A stretch of 64,000 nucleotides of DNA from Solibacillus merdavium (GCF_014836935.1 NZ_JACSPW010000009.1:1-64000); one strand, 5' to 3'. Counted from the stretch's first letter, positions 30,650 to 42,979 are shown. The notes: generated from the sequence alone by a model not told the origin. Translations and numbers: made by a program.

Positions 30650-32641
30650 TTATAAAGCTTGTTTAATTATTTTTTTGTAATAACTGATTGTTAATGAGGC
30701 AAATACAATATACATCACAATATATAAAGTCATTGTAATCAGGAGTGGTGTTGTCATTTCTGTACCGAATAAAAACCATCCCGATCTAACAGCAAAATAG
30801 CTGTGCAGTAAGCCTATAAGCAATGGAACACCAAAATTAAATAGCTGCTTCATCATAATGCCTTTTAATAATTCATCTTGTGTGAAACCAATTTTACGGA
30901 GAATCCTATATGATTCTGCCTCTTCATCTGCCTCAGACATTTGTTTAAAGTAAAGAATACTACCTGTTGCAAGTAAAAAAGCCAAGCCTAAAAATGCTGT
31001 TGTAAAAATTGTTGTACCGAAAAGATTTAAATTGTATTCAACCGTTGACCGCTGTGAACTTAATTTATTCACTGTACTGCCTTCATGAGATTTAAATAAT
31101 ACATTCGCACCTGTCTGTTTATAAAGCTTTTCCACCTGCTTATATGTTTCCTCATCGGCATTAGTTAAATTAATCGATGTTTGCTCTTGTGTTGAATAAC
31201 CAATTGCGTATTCACTATTTAATCGTTGCAGCTGATTAAAAACACTATCCTCAACAACAACAATAAATCCACCTGCCGTAACCCGCCAAGCTAGTACAGC
31301 AGTATCATTCACTTCTTTAATACGTAACGGGATTTCACTTTCCTGATGTAAAAGAGTTAAGTCAATCGGTGCTTCAATTGGCATTATATTTGATTGAAAG
31401 CCGCTAAAGCCTGTAATAATAGCCTCTCCTTTGTTGAGCTGTACCTTAGAATTAAGCTGATGATAATCCGAAAGCGGAATTATTAAGGCATCTGATAATG
31501 TATTACCTTGAAACATACCTATTACATCACCTGAAAATATTGTAGCCAAATCAAATTGTGCACTTGTTAATCTAAACGTTTTTTGTTCAAATGCGATACC
31601 TTCCTGCTTAAGCGCCTGAATGAATGGTTCTTCACGCCCATCTACCGCTATATAATCAGCCGGCATCTCATCTTCTGCAGAACTACTAGCTGAATAATAG
31701 CTAATATACGAAAGTGTTGTAATCGCAAGAGACACCGCTGTTAGTACTGTAATAAGCGTTAATGATTTAGCATTGCCCTTCATACGATGCATTATTGGTG
31801 TGAGTGCCAGTACATCCGTTAAATTTAGATGACCCTTTTTTGTAAGACGGAATAAATTCAACAAAAATGCTACCGAAAAACGGAAAACAAGATATGTGCC
31901 GCCAATTGTAGTTGCTAAAATAATGACCATACTTAAAAATAAATTTGTCGTTTGCCCTGTAAACAACACAGTACTTCTATAATATCCATAAATAATTAAG
32001 CCGAGGCCAATCGCCCCCATCATCATCGGAAATACACTAAAGCTTTTTACCCGCTCATCGGCTTGCTTTGATGCATTAAATAAAGATAATAAGGTTGTTT
32101 TACGAACCATAAACGCCATTTGAACTAAAATAATAACTAATAAAACCCCAAATACCATCAAAGTATTTACAACCGCTACTTTACTAAAAGTCATTGTCAC
32201 TACTGCATCAAATTGCAAAAGTTTCAGCAAAATCATTGCGAACAATCGTGAGCTCAGTAACCCTAATACCATTCCGATACTTACTGCTCCGATAAATAGT
32301 AATATATTTTCAAAAGCAATTAAGCGTGTTACAAGTCCTTTTGTCATACCAATAAGCTGGTATAGTCCGATTTCCTTGCTCCGGCGCTTAATGAATAAGT
32401 GATTGGCATACAGCACAAAGAATAACACAATAAAATACAGCATATACGAAGCAGCTTCAAAACCCGATGATGCTGTGCCGCTCACTTTTGTCGCTGCAAT
32501 GATGGATTCATTGTATTGTAATGTTACAAAAGAGAAAAAAAGCGTCACACTAAAAATTAGTGCAAAAAAGTATAAATAATAGTGACGCATGTTTTTTTGC
32601 ATGCTTTTAAAAACGAGCTGACTAAGCTTCACCTTGCTCAC
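30650..32641 (-). CDS. Bce-type ABC transporter permease (BceB/YxdM family)
   Basis: 663 residues with the FtsX-family layout of peptide-sensing permeases: ten TM helices and one large extracellular domain (about residues 325-525, between TM7 and TM8) that binds antimicrobial peptides in this family. The N-terminus ([24 protein letters not shown]) and [20 protein letters not shown] are typical. It overlaps the ATPase gene by 20 bp. It probably senses and detoxifies a cell-wall antibiotic such as bacitracin or a lantibiotic; the ligand is unknown. Confidence 0.9.
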   Translation of the reverse strand: MSKVKLSQLVFKSMQKNMRHYYLYFFALIFSVTLFFSFVTLQYNESIIAATKVSGTASSGFEAASYMLYFIVLFFVLYANHLFIKRRSKEIGLYQLIGMTKGLVTRLIAFENILLFIGAVSIGMVLGLLSSRLFAMILLKLLQFDAVVTMTFSKVAVVNTLMVFGVLLVIILVQMAFMVRKTTLLSLFNASKQADERVKSFSVFPMMMGAIGLGLIIYGYYRSTVLFTGQTTNLFLSMVIILATTIGGTYLVFRFSVAFLLNLFRLTKKGHLNLTDVLALTPIMHRMKGNAKSLTLITVLTAVSLAITTLSYISYYSASSSAEDEMPADYIAVDGREEPFIQALKQEGIAFEQKTFRLTSAQFDLATIFSGDVIGMFQGNTLSDALIIPLSDYHQLNSKVQLNKGEAIITGFSGFQSNIMPIEAPIDLTLLHQESEIPLRIKEVNDTAVLAWRVTAGGFIVVVEDSVFNQLQRLNSEYAIGYSTQEQTSINLTNADEETYKQVEKLYKQTGANVLFKSHEGSTVNKLSSQRSTVEYNLNLFGTTIFTTAFLGLAFLLATGSILYFKQMSEADEEAESYRILRKIGFTQDELLKGIMMKQLFNFGVPLLIGLLHSYFAVRSGWFLFGTEMTTPLLITMTLYIVMYIVFASLTISYYKKIIKQAL

Positions 32642-33383
32642 CGCCTAAAACACTTTGCGTATTTAAAATTTGCTGGAAAAATTCTGTGCGGGATTTATCG
32701 CCCTTATACAACTCTGTATAGATTTGACCATCCTTTAAAAACAGTACACGTGAACAGAAACTTGCCGCGACTGCATCATGTGTAACCATCATAATCGTTG
32801 CATTTTTTGCTTTATTAATTTCCGATAAATTATCGAGCAGCGCAGTAGCTGTTTTTGAATCAAGTGCTCCTGTTGGCTCGTCGGCAAATACTAACGAAGG
32901 ATTAGATATCAGTGCACGCGCAGCAGATGTACGTTGTTTTTGACCACCTGAAATTTCATTCGGATATTTCGATAAAATATCCGAGATACCTAAAATGGAG
33001 ACGAGATCCTGCAATCGTTTTTCTGCAGCCGCTTTTGGGATAGTACTAAGCGATAACGGTAATAGAATATTTTCCTTCACTGTTAATGTGTCGAGTAAGT
33101 TATAGTCCTGAAATATAAAACCGAGCTCATCGCGACGGAATTTTGCTAATGTACGCTCTTTCATCCCTTGTAACTTTTGCCCATTAATCTCCACAAATCC
33201 ATCTGTCACTTGATCTATTGAACAAAGTACATTTAATAACGTTGTTTTCCCCGAACCTGAAGGACCCATAATGCCAACAAATTCACCTTTTTCAACTTCT
33301 AAGTCAATTCCTTTTAGTACTTCCTGTGCAAGCGAACGCTTACCATATGTTTTTCGAACTTTACGTGCGATTAGAATACTCAT
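32622..33383 (-). CDS. Bce-type ABC transporter ATP-binding protein (BceA family)
   Basis: A 253-residue ATPase with Walker [10 protein letters not shown] (40-48), signature ISGGQKQR and Walker [14 protein letters not shown]. The ATG at 33383 has AAAGG 9 nt upstream. A start three codons earlier sits directly on that site and is unlikely. It pairs with the downstream permease, and a candidate BceR box lies just upstream. Confidence 0.92.
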   Translation of the reverse strand: MSILIARKVRKTYGKRSLAQEVLKGIDLEVEKGEFVGIMGPSGSGKTTLLNVLCSIDQVTDGFVEINGQKLQGMKERTLAKFRRDELGFIFQDYNLLDTLTVKENILLPLSLSTIPKAAAEKRLQDLVSILGISDILSKYPNEISGGQKQRTSAARALISNPSLVFADEPTGALDSKTATALLDNLSEINKAKNATIMMVTHDAVAASFCSRVLFLKDGQIYTELYKGDKSRTEFFQQILNTQSVLGGEQGEA

Positions 33384-33465
33384 TGTCCCCATCCTTTCTT
33401 GATATGTTCATTTTACAAGTTCTGCCCTATTTAATCGTTTGATTTACATGACAAAAACGCTCGGT

Positions 33466-33486
33466 AAATGACAAGTTCGTCACATT
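33466..33486. promoter_or_regulatory. Candidate BceR-type operator upstream of the ABC genes
   Basis: An imperfect dyad with core TGAC-N6-GTCA (33469-33482) and flanking AAA/ATT symmetry. It lies at the kinase stop codon about 85 bp before the ATPase start, where BceR-regulated promoters normally lie. No clear promoter hexamers are seen. Confidence 0.4.
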
Positions 33487-34451
33487 CCAAGCGTTTTATG
33501 ATAACTATTCGGCTTTGGGAAAGTAATTTTTACGGAAGTACCGATATTTTCGGTTGATTCAATTGTGAGAAGAACGTGCAGTGAGTCGGCTGCCTGCTTA
33601 GCTAAATACAACCCCATTCCCGTTGCCGCACTTGTTTCCCGACCAATAGTTCCAGTATAGGATTTACGGAAAACACGAGGCAAATCTTCACTTTTTATTC
33701 CGATTCCGTCATCTTGAATTTCCAATACAACTTGTTCATCTATCATACGTGCTAGTACCCTGATTTCTCCTCCGACGTCACTATACTTTACTGCATTGGA
33801 TAAAATTTGCCGTACGATAAATCCAAACCACTTTGCATCAGATTGAACTGTCATCTTTTCAATATCAAGCTCTATAGCTATTTGTTTTTCAAAGCACCAG
33901 CTACGAAGTGCTTTTATTTCTTGTATAATAACACTTTTCACGTCAACTTTTCCGATTCGATTGTCGAGTTCGATTGTCATCAGACGGGTTGCATGGAGCT
34001 GTTGATCTAATAATAAGTAAAGACGTAGCCATTCATTTTCAATACGTTCCTTTAATTCGCTATCCTCAACTTTTTCCATCAATAATTGCATAGCAGTTAA
34101 AGGCGATTTCATTTCATGTACCCATGCTAAAAACTCATCCTGTCGTTCAAGTACTAGCAGCTTTTGCTCTTGCACTTGAGCACTCCTTCTTGCTAGTTGT
34201 TCTTCATACTCTTCATGAATAACTGCCATGTAATTACCCTTGCGTTTTGCATAGGCCTTCATCGTTTGTCTATCTTTCATAAAACGCCAGCTAAAATAAA
34301 CAGTTACTAGTGCAAGCCATACAATGTTTACATAAAAAAAGGAAACACCTTCGAAACCTTTATCGACAAATATAATTAAATTTATGATTAGCTGAAGTAC
34401 AGTAACAAACAGTATGCTCGAAAAGTATTGTCTTATAAACAGTGGAATCAT
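33480..34451 (-). CDS. Intramembrane-sensing histidine kinase (BceS family)
   Basis: 323 residues with two TM helices near the N-terminus (about 10-28 and 38-56) and almost no extracellular loop. The phospho-acceptor is His112 in WVHEMKSPLTA. The ATPase domain shows ILSNAVKYS, IQDDGIGI and TGMGLYLAK. Such kinases take their signal from the cognate ABC permease. The start overlaps the regulator stop by 4 bp (ATGA). Confidence 0.92.
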   Translation of the reverse strand: MIPLFIRQYFSSILFVTVLQLIINLIIFVDKGFEGVSFFYVNIVWLALVTVYFSWRFMKDRQTMKAYAKRKGNYMAVIHEEYEEQLARRSAQVQEQKLLVLERQDEFLAWVHEMKSPLTAMQLLMEKVEDSELKERIENEWLRLYLLLDQQLHATRLMTIELDNRIGKVDVKSVIIQEIKALRSWCFEKQIAIELDIEKMTVQSDAKWFGFIVRQILSNAVKYSDVGGEIRVLARMIDEQVVLEIQDDGIGIKSEDLPRVFRKSYTGTIGRETSAATGMGLYLAKQAADSLHVLLTIESTENIGTSVKITFPKPNSYHKTLGM

Positions 34452-35128
34452 GCATCCACCGCCATGTAGCCCAGCCCTTTTTTAGTAATAATGCCCCCTA
34501 AAAGTCCAATATCCTCTAAACGTTGCCTTAACCGGTTTACATTCACAGTTAATGTATTATCATTTACGAATCGTTCATCATCCCACAATTTACGCATCAA
34601 TTCATCTCGAGAGACAATCTGTCCTCTAGCCTTTACTAGTACCTTTAAAATAAACAATTCATTTTTTGTTAGCTCAACACGTTCACCCATATAATGAACC
34701 ATCGCACGATCATAATGGATTTCCGCTCCATTCCATTTCTCCACATCACTCTGTATTGTTTCCTGGTAGTTATAAGCCCGACGTAGTAATGCTTGTACTT
34801 TAGCAATTAAAACTTCTGTATGAAATGGTTTTTGCACAAAGTCATCAGCACCCATTTGCATAGCCATAACCATATCCATTGGGTGGTCACGTGAAGAAAG
34901 AAACAAAATAGGAACATTTGATACTGCCCGAATTTCGCGACACCAATGAAAGCCATCAAATGCCGGAAGTTGAATATCAATAATAACGAGCTGTGGTTCC
35001 TCTTTTTTAAAAGTCCCCATTATATGCTGGAAATCTTCTGGACCGATTACTTCTATATTCCACTGGGCAAACCGCTCACAAATTACATCAAAAATTGAAA
35101 CATCGTCTTCAATTAGTAGTACTTTCAT
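34448..35128 (-). CDS. OmpR-family response regulator (BceR family)
   Basis: A 226-residue regulator. The receiver domain has the acidic pair at 8-9, phospho-acceptor Asp51 (VIIDIQLP) and a Lys switch in DDFVQKPF. A winged-helix output domain follows (TVNVNRLRQRLEDIG). ATG 35128 has AAAAGGAG 8 nt upstream; a GTG three codons earlier is less likely. It is the first gene of the four-gene operon. Confidence 0.92.
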   Translation of the reverse strand: MKVLLIEDDVSIFDVICERFAQWNIEVIGPEDFQHIMGTFKKEEPQLVIIDIQLPAFDGFHWCREIRAVSNVPILFLSSRDHPMDMVMAMQMGADDFVQKPFHTEVLIAKVQALLRRAYNYQETIQSDVEKWNGAEIHYDRAMVHYMGERVELTKNELFILKVLVKARGQIVSRDELMRKLWDDERFVNDNTLTVNVNRLRQRLEDIGLLGGIITKKGLGYMAVDA

Positions 35129-35230
35129 CCAATTCACTCCTTTTACCTACTACCATTATACAAAAACTAATACACCACTACTTCTAAACTTTGCTATAAT
35201 CAATTCAATTACACCAGAAGAGGTGAAGCT

Positions 35231-36118
35231 ATGGATATACGCCAAATCGAATACTTTGTGGAAGTAGCAAAACATTTAAGTTTTACAAAAGCAGCTACTA
35301 CTTTGCATGTATCACAGCCATCTATTAGTAAAGCAATTCAAAATTTTGAGGCTGAGCTTGGTGTTCCGTTATTTTACCGTTCATCAAAACAGCTCGAACT
35401 AACAGATGCCGGTCAAGCAGTCCTCATTAATTCAATGCAAGTGCTCGAATCCTTTCAAAACTTGCGCTCAGAACTAACCGATTTAATGCAACTAAAAAAG
35501 GGGCAAATTCGTATCGGCATTCCACCAATTGTCGGTGCAGAATTTTTCTCGAGATTAATTAGCTATTATAAGGAGCTTTACCCATACATTGAAATCTTAT
35601 TAACTGAAGTAGGAACAAAGAGGATTCGGCAGGAAGTTGAATCAGGCGAGCTGGATATTGGTCTAGTATGTAGTGTGACATCGTCGAATGAAAATTTGGA
35701 AACAATTCGGTTTTTAAAAGATCCGCTACTTTTAATCGTACATGAAAGTAATCCACTGGCTCAAAAGAAAAAAGTACAACTAAGTGATTTAGCTAAAGAA
35801 AATTTTATTATATATCGGAAAGATTTTATTTTATACGACCGGATTATTGAGGAATGTTCAAAAAACGGCTTTTTCCCGATGATTGCATGCGAAACGACCC
35901 AAAAAGATTTTTTTATAGAAATGGTTCAGGCAAAGCTTGGCATCGCTTTACTTCCAGAAAAGCTTGCCGAAAAAATTCCTTACACATCCATAAAACGTAT
36001 TCCCTTTCACGAGGAAGCAATTCATCTAGAACTCGGTATCACGTGGAAGAAAAATAAATACTTACCTTTTTCAGTACGCGAATTTATTAAACTTGCACAT
36101 GAATATGTTTTACAATAA
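35231..36118 (+). CDS. LysR-family transcriptional regulator
   Basis: 295 residues. The N-terminal winged HTH (MDIRQIEYFVEVAKHLSFTK, then VSQPSISKAIQNFE) and a periplasmic-binding-protein-like effector domain are clear. It is divergent from the bce operon across a 93-bp spacer and ends at a strong shared terminator. LysR regulators often control a divergent gene, but here the neighbour has its own two-component system, so its target is unclear; malate synthase is another candidate. Confidence 0.92.
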   Translation: MDIRQIEYFVEVAKHLSFTKAATTLHVSQPSISKAIQNFEAELGVPLFYRSSKQLELTDAGQAVLINSMQVLESFQNLRSELTDLMQLKKGQIRIGIPPIVGAEFFSRLISYYKELYPYIEILLTEVGTKRIRQEVESGELDIGLVCSVTSSNENLETIRFLKDPLLLIVHESNPLAQKKKVQLSDLAKENFIIYRKDFILYDRIIEECSKNGFFPMIACETTQKDFFIEMVQAKLGIALLPEKLAEKIPYTSIKRIPFHEEAIHLELGITWKKNKYLPFSVREFIKLAHEYVLQ

Positions 36119-36159
36119 AACGGTTGCCTAGAAAAGTTCAAAATCTAGGCAACCGTTTT
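36117..36159. terminator. Bidirectional terminator between the LysR gene and the chemoreceptor gene
   Basis: Perfect 16-bp arms AAAACGGTTGCCTAGA and TCTAGGCAACCGTTTT with an 11-nt loop. It overlaps both convergent stop codons. Confidence 0.9.
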
Positions 36160-36979
36160 ATAGTTTATTGGCATAATCATTTAACTGGGTAGACATTTCT
36201 TGAATTTCCTTCACAAAATCTGAAACTTGATGAATCGACTCTGTCTGTGAAGTACCAATACTGGAGATTTGAGCAATTGAATGGGCAATTTTTTGTGTTG
36301 CCTCATTAATTTGCGTCATCGTTTCTCTAATCTTTTGCGTAGATTCAATTGTCTCTTTTGAAAACTTACGGATTTCAGTTGCAACAACTTCAAAACCTTT
36401 TCCCTTTTCGCCTGCACGGGCAGCTTCGATAGCCGCATTTAAACCAAGCAAATTTGTTTGATCAGCCATCCGCTTCAATAACATTAGAATATCTGAAGTC
36501 TGTCGTACATTTTCTTCGGCTAGCTTAGATTGTACCAATAACTCATTTGCTGATTCTGTCAGTTTAGAAGAACCGTTCGCAATCTTACTAATTTGATTAT
36601 TTGCCTGTGCTAAAGAACCGGTCATCGTGTTTGAGATTTCTATTAACTCGGTCTGTTTACGTACTTGTACTGCTATCCCACCAATTACCTTACCTGTTAG
36701 ATCATGCAGTGGTGTAGCGGTGCCAATAAATTCAAAGCCATAAAAACCAGCAGGTATTACAGCCTCTAAACGGCTATTTTTCTTTAATGCAATCATTAAT
36801 GGCTCTTCCATATGTAACTGTTGACCAACTTTTATTTTTAAGTTTATGTTTTTACCTGGAAAATACGCAACGAACTTTTCCAAATTGCATACGGCAATCG
36901 ATAAATCGATTGGAATGGCTTTATTCATAACCTCTATCATTGAAATAAATGTCTCTAGTGATGTAATTTTATTTAACAT
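36158..36979 (-). CDS. Soluble methyl-accepting chemotaxis-type signalling protein (YfmS-like)
   Basis: 273 residues with no TM segment. An N-terminal ligand/PAS-like domain (about 1-110) precedes a short MCP signalling coiled coil with the hairpin tip core [20 protein letters not shown]. This resembles cytosolic chemoreceptors such as B. subtilis YfmS. It would interact with CheA/CheW; the signal is unknown. Single gene between a terminator and malate synthase. Confidence 0.85.
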   Translation of the reverse strand: MLNKITSLETFISMIEVMNKAIPIDLSIAVCNLEKFVAYFPGKNINLKIKVGQQLHMEEPLMIALKKNSRLEAVIPAGFYGFEFIGTATPLHDLTGKVIGGIAVQVRKQTELIEISNTMTGSLAQANNQISKIANGSSKLTESANELLVQSKLAEENVRQTSDILMLLKRMADQTNLLGLNAAIEAARAGEKGKGFEVVATEIRKFSKETIESTQKIRETMTQINEATQKIAHSIAQISSIGTSQTESIHQVSDFVKEIQEMSTQLNDYANKL

Positions 36980-37084
36980 TTCAAATCGCTTCTTTCATTA
37001 TCTCTATATCGTGACTATTATACCACTTTTTTACTTTTAAATGTGTAGATTTTCCATTAATCTTTAACTAATAAACAAAAAAAT

Positions 37085-37110
37085 ACTGCTATTTCGTTAA
37101 AAATAGCAGT
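37085..37110 (-). terminator. Malate synthase terminator
   Basis: ACTGCTATTT and AAATAGCAGT arms followed by A-T7 on the minus strand, 14 bp after the stop. Confidence 0.85.
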
Positions 37111-37123
37111 AACTCAGAAAATA

Positions 37124-39304
37124 TTATGCGTTTACTTTTTGCTTTGCTTTTGCTTCAATGCGTTTTTTGTGTAAAATTGGCTCAGTATAACCGTTTGGCT
37201 GTTCGTAGCCTTTAAACACTAAATCGCTTGCTGCCTGGAAAGCTACAGATTCTTCATAGTTTACTGACATTGGCGTACATGACGGATCATCTGCATTTTG
37301 CTCATCTACTATTTTTGCCATGCGTCTTAATGTTTCTTCCACTTGCTCTTTTGTGCAAATACCGTGATGTAACCAGTTAGCAATATGCTGACTTGAAATA
37401 CGTAAAGTTGCACGGTCTTCCATTAAGCCAACATTATTAATATCCGGCACTTTCGAGCAACCAACGCCATTCTCCACCCAACGTACCACATATCCTAAAA
37501 TTCCTTGAGCATTGTTATCTAGCTCTTGCTGAATTTCTTCTGCTGTCCAGTCCGTATTTTCAGCAACCGGAATTTCTAAAATAGCATCTTGTAAATCTTC
37601 TGAAGTCGAAATACCTTTTTGAATGTCTTTTACATTTACTTCATGATAATGTGTGGCATGTAAGGTAGCTGCTGTAGGTGATGGTACCCATGCCGTATTC
37701 GCACCTGCTTGTGGATGATTAATCTTTTGCTCAATCATTTCCGCCATTAGATCTGGCATTGCCCACATTCCCTTACCAATTTGCGCACGACCTTGTAATC
37801 CCGTATTTAAACCAACGGCAACATTTGATTTTTCATAAGAAGTTAACCATGTAGATGTTTTCATTTCACCTTTGCGAATCATTGGTCCCGCTTCCATCGA
37901 TGTATGAATTTCATCACCAGTCCGATCTAAGAAGCCTGTGTTAATGAATACAATACGATTTTTCACTTCACGGATACATGCTTTTAAGTTAAGAGACGTA
38001 CGGCGTTCTTCATCCATTACACCAATCTTTAAAGTATGGCGTGACAGACCGATTAAATCTTCAATACGATCAAATAATTTATTAGCGAAAGCAACTTCTT
38101 TAGACCCATGCATTTTTGGTTTTACAATATAAATAGAGCCTTTTTGTGAGTTTTTAAATGGACCATTCCCTAGAATTTCATGCTTGGCAATTAAGCTCGT
38201 CAAAACCCCGTCCATAATTCCCTCAGGTACTTCGCCACCATCTTTATCGAGAATAGCTGGATTCGTCATTAAGTGACCCACGTTCCGAATAAACATTAAT
38301 GAACGTCCATTTAAAGTAACTGTATCACCGTTTAAACCTGTATATTCACGGTCTGGATTTAAAGTACGCGTCACTGTTTTTGTACGTTTTTCAAATGTTG
38401 CCGATAAATCACCTTTCATTAAACCTAACCAATTTGAATATACTTCAACTTTACCTTCTGCATCTACTGCTGCAACAGAATCCTCACAGTCCATAATTGT
38501 TGTAATGGCAGACTCTAGGAAAATATCCTTTACACCAGCGGCATCATCTTTTCCTATTGGATGGTTACGGTCGATTTGAATCTCTATGTGTAAATCATTA
38601 TTCTTAAGTAAAATTGCAGTTGGTTCTTCAGCAGTACCTTGGTAGCCAACTAATTTTTCCGGATTTGCTAATGTTGTTTTTTCGCCGTTATTTAATGTTA
38701 CTCGTAATGTGCCTTCTACAATTGCATAATGAGTTGCTTCTTTATGTGAAGCACTATCTAATAACGGAACAGCCTGATTTAAGAAATTTTTTGCATACTC
38801 TATAACTTTGTTCCCGCGAATCGGATTATAGCCTTTCCCTGCAGTTGCACCATCTTCATCACTGATAACATTAGTCCCATATAATGCATCATAAAAACTT
38901 CCCCAACGTGCATTCGCTGCATTAATGGCGTAACGTGCATTACTTACCGGAACTACTAATTGTGGACCCGCTTGGAAAGCAATTTCTTCATCTACATTTT
39001 CTGTCTCTACACGGAAATCCTCAACCTTTGGCTCAACATAACCGATTTGCTCTAAGAAAGTTTTGTAACTAGCAAATTCAAAGTTTCCCTTGTTTTCTTT
39101 ATGCCACTGATTAATTTTATCCTGCAATTGATCACGGTGTGCAAGTAACGCTTTATTTTCTGGTGCCAGCTCGTGAATTAGTTGATCAAAACCTTCCCAA
39201 AACGCTTGTTGCTCAACGCCACTGTCTGGTAACACCTGTTCATTAATAAACTGAAGCAATACGTCTGCTACTTGTAAATTCCCCACCTGTACATAATTTG
39301 TCAT
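37124..39304 (-). CDS. glcB: Malate synthase G
   Basis: A 726-residue enzyme condensing glyoxylate and acetyl-CoA to malate. The G-isoform length and motifs [29 protein letters not shown] and [19 protein letters not shown] are clear. ATG 39304 follows AAGGGGGA; an upstream in-frame start adds 19 unlikely residues. No isocitrate lyase gene is in the window, so it may serve glycolate/glyoxylate use or a dispersed glyoxylate shunt. It is absent from this locus in B. subtilis. Confidence 0.97.
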   Translation of the reverse strand: MTNYVQVGNLQVADVLLQFINEQVLPDSGVEQQAFWEGFDQLIHELAPENKALLAHRDQLQDKINQWHKENKGNFEFASYKTFLEQIGYVEPKVEDFRVETENVDEEIAFQAGPQLVVPVSNARYAINAANARWGSFYDALYGTNVISDEDGATAGKGYNPIRGNKVIEYAKNFLNQAVPLLDSASHKEATHYAIVEGTLRVTLNNGEKTTLANPEKLVGYQGTAEEPTAILLKNNDLHIEIQIDRNHPIGKDDAAGVKDIFLESAITTIMDCEDSVAAVDAEGKVEVYSNWLGLMKGDLSATFEKRTKTVTRTLNPDREYTGLNGDTVTLNGRSLMFIRNVGHLMTNPAILDKDGGEVPEGIMDGVLTSLIAKHEILGNGPFKNSQKGSIYIVKPKMHGSKEVAFANKLFDRIEDLIGLSRHTLKIGVMDEERRTSLNLKACIREVKNRIVFINTGFLDRTGDEIHTSMEAGPMIRKGEMKTSTWLTSYEKSNVAVGLNTGLQGRAQIGKGMWAMPDLMAEMIEQKINHPQAGANTAWVPSPTAATLHATHYHEVNVKDIQKGISTSEDLQDAILEIPVAENTDWTAEEIQQELDNNAQGILGYVVRWVENGVGCSKVPDINNVGLMEDRATLRISSQHIANWLHHGICTKEQVEETLRRMAKIVDEQNADDPSCTPMSVNYEESVAFQAASDLVFKGYEQPNGYTEPILHKKRIEAKAKQKVNA

Positions 39305-39438
39305 AAATATATCCCCCTTCATATCTAAAATTAAATAAGAATCCCCTGTTCTTGTTTTCATTATAATAGAAAGAGTGGGTATAAATGAAATACATAATTC
39401 GAATAAACATTATGCTTTTAAGTTATAATGCAAATAAA

Positions 39439-39472
39439 AAAACACCTTGCAAGCGTCCCTACAAGGTGTTTT
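39439..39472 (-). terminator. str operon (tuf) terminator
   Basis: AAAACACCTTG and CAAGGTGTTTT arms with a T-rich minus-strand tail, 22 bp after tuf. Confidence 0.88.
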
Positions 39473-39494
39473 AGAAATTAGCAATTAGCTAAAA

Positions 39495-40682
39495 TTATTT
39501 TTGGATAGAAGCTACTACGCCAGCGCCTACAGTACGGCCACCCTCACGGATAGAGAACTTAGTACCTTCTTCTAAAGCGATTGGAGCGATTAGCTCTACA
39601 GTCATTTCGATGTTATCACCAGGCATAACCATTTCTACGCCTTCAGGTAACATACAAATACCAGTTACGTCAGTTGTACGGAAGTAGAACTGAGGACGGT
39701 AGTTAGAGAAGAATGGAGTATGACGTCCACCCTCTTCTTTTGATAAAACATAAACTTCAGCTTTGAAGTTTGTGTGTGGAGTAATTGAACCTGGTTTAGC
39801 TAATACTTGACCACGTTGGATATCTTCACGAGCAATACCACGTAGTAAAGCACCGATGTTGTCACCAGCTTCAGCGTAATCTAATAATTTACGGAACATT
39901 TCTACACCAGTTACAGTTGTAGTTTTAGCTTCTTCTTCGATACCGATAACTTCTACAACGTCACCAACTTTAACTTGACCACGTTCAACACGGCCAGTTG
40001 CAACTGTACCACGACCAGTAATAGAGAATACGTCCTCTACTGGCATCATGAATGGTTTGTCAGTTTGACGTTCTGGAGTTGGGATGTAGTTATCAACAGC
40101 GTCCATTAATTCAACGATTTTTTCTTCCCACTCTGGCTCTCCTTCAAGAGCTTTAAGAGCAGAACCTTTGATTACTGGAAGATCGTCGCCTGGGAAGTCG
40201 TACTCAGATAATAAGTCACGGATTTCCATTTCAACTAATTCTAATAATTCTTCGTCGTCTACCATATCACATTTGTTCATGAATACTACTAAGTAAGGAA
40301 CACCTACTTGTTTAGAAAGTAAGATGTGCTCACGAGTTTGTGGCATTGGACCATCAGCAGCAGATACTACTAAGATACCGCCGTCCATTTGAGCAGCACC
40401 AGTGATCATGTTTTTAACATAGTCAGCGTGTCCTGGGCAGTCAACGTGTGCATAGTGACGAGTTTCAGTTTCATATTCAACGTGTGAAGTATTGATTGTG
40501 ATACCGCGCTCTTTTTCTTCTGGAGCGTTATCGATGTCAGCGTAAGATTTAGCTTCTCCACCCATTTTTTTAGAAAGAACTGTTGCGATAGCAGCAGTTA
40601 ATGTAGTTTTACCATGGTCAACGTGTCCGATTGTACCAACGTTAGCATGCGTTTTTGAACGGTCAAATTTTTCTTTAGCCAT
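39495..40682 (-). CDS. tuf: Elongation factor Tu
   Basis: 395 residues. The GTPase motifs are GHVDHGKTT (G1), DCPGHADYV (G3) and NKCD (G4), followed by domains 2 and 3. It delivers aminoacyl-tRNA to the ribosomal A site. Last gene of the str operon, 136 bp after fusA, with its own ribosome site. Confidence 0.99.
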   Translation of the reverse strand: MAKEKFDRSKTHANVGTIGHVDHGKTTLTAAIATVLSKKMGGEAKSYADIDNAPEEKERGITINTSHVEYETETRHYAHVDCPGHADYVKNMITGAAQMDGGILVVSAADGPMPQTREHILLSKQVGVPYLVVFMNKCDMVDDEELLELVEMEIRDLLSEYDFPGDDLPVIKGSALKALEGEPEWEEKIVELMDAVDNYIPTPERQTDKPFMMPVEDVFSITGRGTVATGRVERGQVKVGDVVEVIGIEEEAKTTTVTGVEMFRKLLDYAEAGDNIGALLRGIAREDIQRGQVLAKPGSITPHTNFKAEVYVLSKEEGGRHTPFFSNYRPQFYFRTTDVTGICMLPEGVEMVMPGDNIEMTVELIAPIALEEGTKFSIREGGRTVGAGVVASIQK

Positions 40683-40818
40683 TAGAAAATGCCTCCTCAG
40701 AGATATGTTTTATTTTTTAAAATTTATTCTAAGATTGCTGACTATAAACGGGCCCCATCTATAGTCAGTCAATCATAGCTTACAAATTATTTATACTTGA
40801 TGCAAGGTGAAATTTCAA

Positions 40819-42897
40819 TTATTCACCTTTATTTTTTTTAACGATTTCTTCTGCAATTGATTTTGGTACTTCTTCATAGTGATCAAACACCATTGAGAAT
40901 ACACCGCGACCTTGAGTTGCAGAACGTAAAGTTGTAGCATATCCGAACATTTCAGATAGTGGAACCATAGCACGTACTACTTGTGAGTTACCACGAGCTT
41001 CCATACCCTCTACGCGACCGCGACGAGCAGTAATGTTACCCATAATATCACCAAGGTACTCTTCTGGAATTACAACTTCTACTTTCATCATTGGCTCTAA
41101 GATTACTGGGTTACATTTTTTAGCTGCTTCTTTAAGTGCCATAGATGCAGCGATTTTGAACGCCATTTCACTTGAGTCAACGTCATGGTAAGAACCGAAT
41201 ACTAATTTCGCTTTAATGTCGATTAGTGGGTAACCAGCTACTACACCGCGGTCAAGAGAGTCACGTAGACCCGCTTCTACTGCAGGGATGTATTCACGAG
41301 GTACAACACCACCAACGATAGCGTTTTCGAATTCGAAACCTTTACCCTCTTCGTTTGGAGAGAACTCGATCGTTACGTCACCGTATTGACCTCGACCACC
41401 AGATTGACGAGAGAATTTACCTTGAACTTTAGCTTCGCTACGGAATGTTTCACGGTAAGATACCATTGGAGCACCCACGTTAGCTTCAACTTTAAATTCA
41501 CGTTTCATACGGTCAACTAAGATATCAAGGTGAAGTTCACCCATACCAGAGATGATCGTTTGTCCAGTTTCTGTGTCAGTGTGAGCACGGAAAGTTGGAT
41601 CTTCTTCTTGTAATTTTTGTAAAGCTTGACCCATTTTATCTTGGTCAGCTTTTGATTTAGGCTCTACAGATAAAGAGATAACTGGCTCTGGGAAGTCCAT
41701 TGACTCTAAGATAACAAGGTTTTTCTCGTCACATAGAGTATCACCTGTTGTAGTATCTTTAAGACCTACAGCTGCAGCGATATCACCAGCAAATACTTTA
41801 GCGATCTCTTCACGAGAGTTAGCGTGCATTTGTAGGATACGACCTACACGCTCACGTTTACCTTTAGAAGAGTTTTGTACGTAAGAACCTGCATCTAATG
41901 TACCTGAGTACACACGGAAGAATGTTAACTTACCTACGAATGGGTCAGTCATTACTTTGAATGCAAGAGCTGAGAATGGCTCTTCATCAGAAGAATGGCG
42001 GATGATTTCTTCTTCACCGTCAACATCTGTACCTTTAATTGCAGGAACGTCTGTTGGAGCTGGTAAGTAATCAACAGCAGCATCTAGCATTTTACGAACA
42101 CCTTTGTGTTTGAATGCTGTACCACAAAGTACTGGGTAGAACTCTACCGCGATAGTAGCTTTACGGATAGCCGCTTTTAATTCTTCATTTGAAATTTCTT
42201 CGCCTTCTAAGTATTTTTCCATAAGCTCTTCATCAACACTTGCAACAGCGTCGATTAGCTTCTCACGGTACTCTTCAGCTTGTGCTTTATGAGATTCTGG
42301 AATCTCACCAACAGTTACATCAGTACCCTCTTCATTACCGTAGAACGTAGCGTTCATTTCGATTAAGTCGATGATAGCTGAGAACTCGTCTTCAGCACCG
42401 ATTGGTAACTGGATTGGGTGAGCGTTCGCTTGTAAACGATCGTGTAAAGTTCCTACAGAATATAAGAAGTCTGCACCCATTTTATCCATTTTGTTGATGA
42501 ATACGATACGAGGAACCCCGTACGTAGTAGCTTGACGCCATACTGTTTCAGTTTGAGGCTCAACACCAGATTGAGCATCTAATACTGTTACAGCACCATC
42601 AAGAACACGTAAAGAACGTTCTACTTCTACAGTGAAGTCTACGTGTCCAGGAGTATCGATGATGTTAATACGGTGACCGTTCCATTGAGCTGTTGTTGCA
42701 GCAGAAGTGATTGTGATACCACGCTCTTGTTCTTGCTCCATCCAGTCCATTTGAGAACCGCCATCGTGTGTTTCACCGATTTTATGAATCTTACCAGTGT
42801 AATAAAGGATACGCTCAGTTGTTGTTGTTTTACCAGCATCAATGTGAGCCATGATCCCAATATTACGTGTATTCTCTAGAGAGAATTCGCGTTTCAT
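40819..42897 (-). CDS. fusA: Elongation factor G
   Basis: 692 residues, five domains. G1 [10 protein letters not shown]3 DTPGHVDF, G4 NKMDK. Domain IV includes the conserved loop near [18 protein letters not shown] and GYPLIDIKA. It drives translocation and, with RRF, recycling. It follows rpsG by 82 bp. Confidence 0.99.
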   Translation of the reverse strand: MKREFSLENTRNIGIMAHIDAGKTTTTERILYYTGKIHKIGETHDGGSQMDWMEQEQERGITITSAATTAQWNGHRINIIDTPGHVDFTVEVERSLRVLDGAVTVLDAQSGVEPQTETVWRQATTYGVPRIVFINKMDKMGADFLYSVGTLHDRLQANAHPIQLPIGAEDEFSAIIDLIEMNATFYGNEEGTDVTVGEIPESHKAQAEEYREKLIDAVASVDEELMEKYLEGEEISNEELKAAIRKATIAVEFYPVLCGTAFKHKGVRKMLDAAVDYLPAPTDVPAIKGTDVDGEEEIIRHSSDEEPFSALAFKVMTDPFVGKLTFFRVYSGTLDAGSYVQNSSKGKRERVGRILQMHANSREEIAKVFAGDIAAAVGLKDTTTGDTLCDEKNLVILESMDFPEPVISLSVEPKSKADQDKMGQALQKLQEEDPTFRAHTDTETGQTIISGMGELHLDILVDRMKREFKVEANVGAPMVSYRETFRSEAKVQGKFSRQSGGRGQYGDVTIEFSPNEEGKGFEFENAIVGGVVPREYIPAVEAGLRDSLDRGVVAGYPLIDIKAKLVFGSYHDVDSSEMAFKIAASMALKEAAKKCNPVILEPMMKVEVVIPEEYLGDIMGNITARRGRVEGMEARGNSQVVRAMVPLSEMFGYATTLRSATQGRGVFSMVFDHYEEVPKSIAEEIVKKNKGE

Positions 42898-42951
42898 AGG
42901 AAATTTCTCCTTCCATATTGGGTTAGCTGTATAGGTGGTTAAAAAACCTAA

Positions 42952-42969
42952 GCTCTAGCAAGCTAGAGC
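42952..42969. promoter_or_regulatory. Tight hairpin between rpsG and fusA
   Basis: GCTCTAGC-AA-GCTAGAGC, a perfect 8-bp stem followed on the minus strand by TTAGGTTTTTT. It could be a weak terminator or an mRNA-processing/stability element between the two genes. Confidence 0.45.
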
Positions 42970-42979
42970 ATAGATCAAA

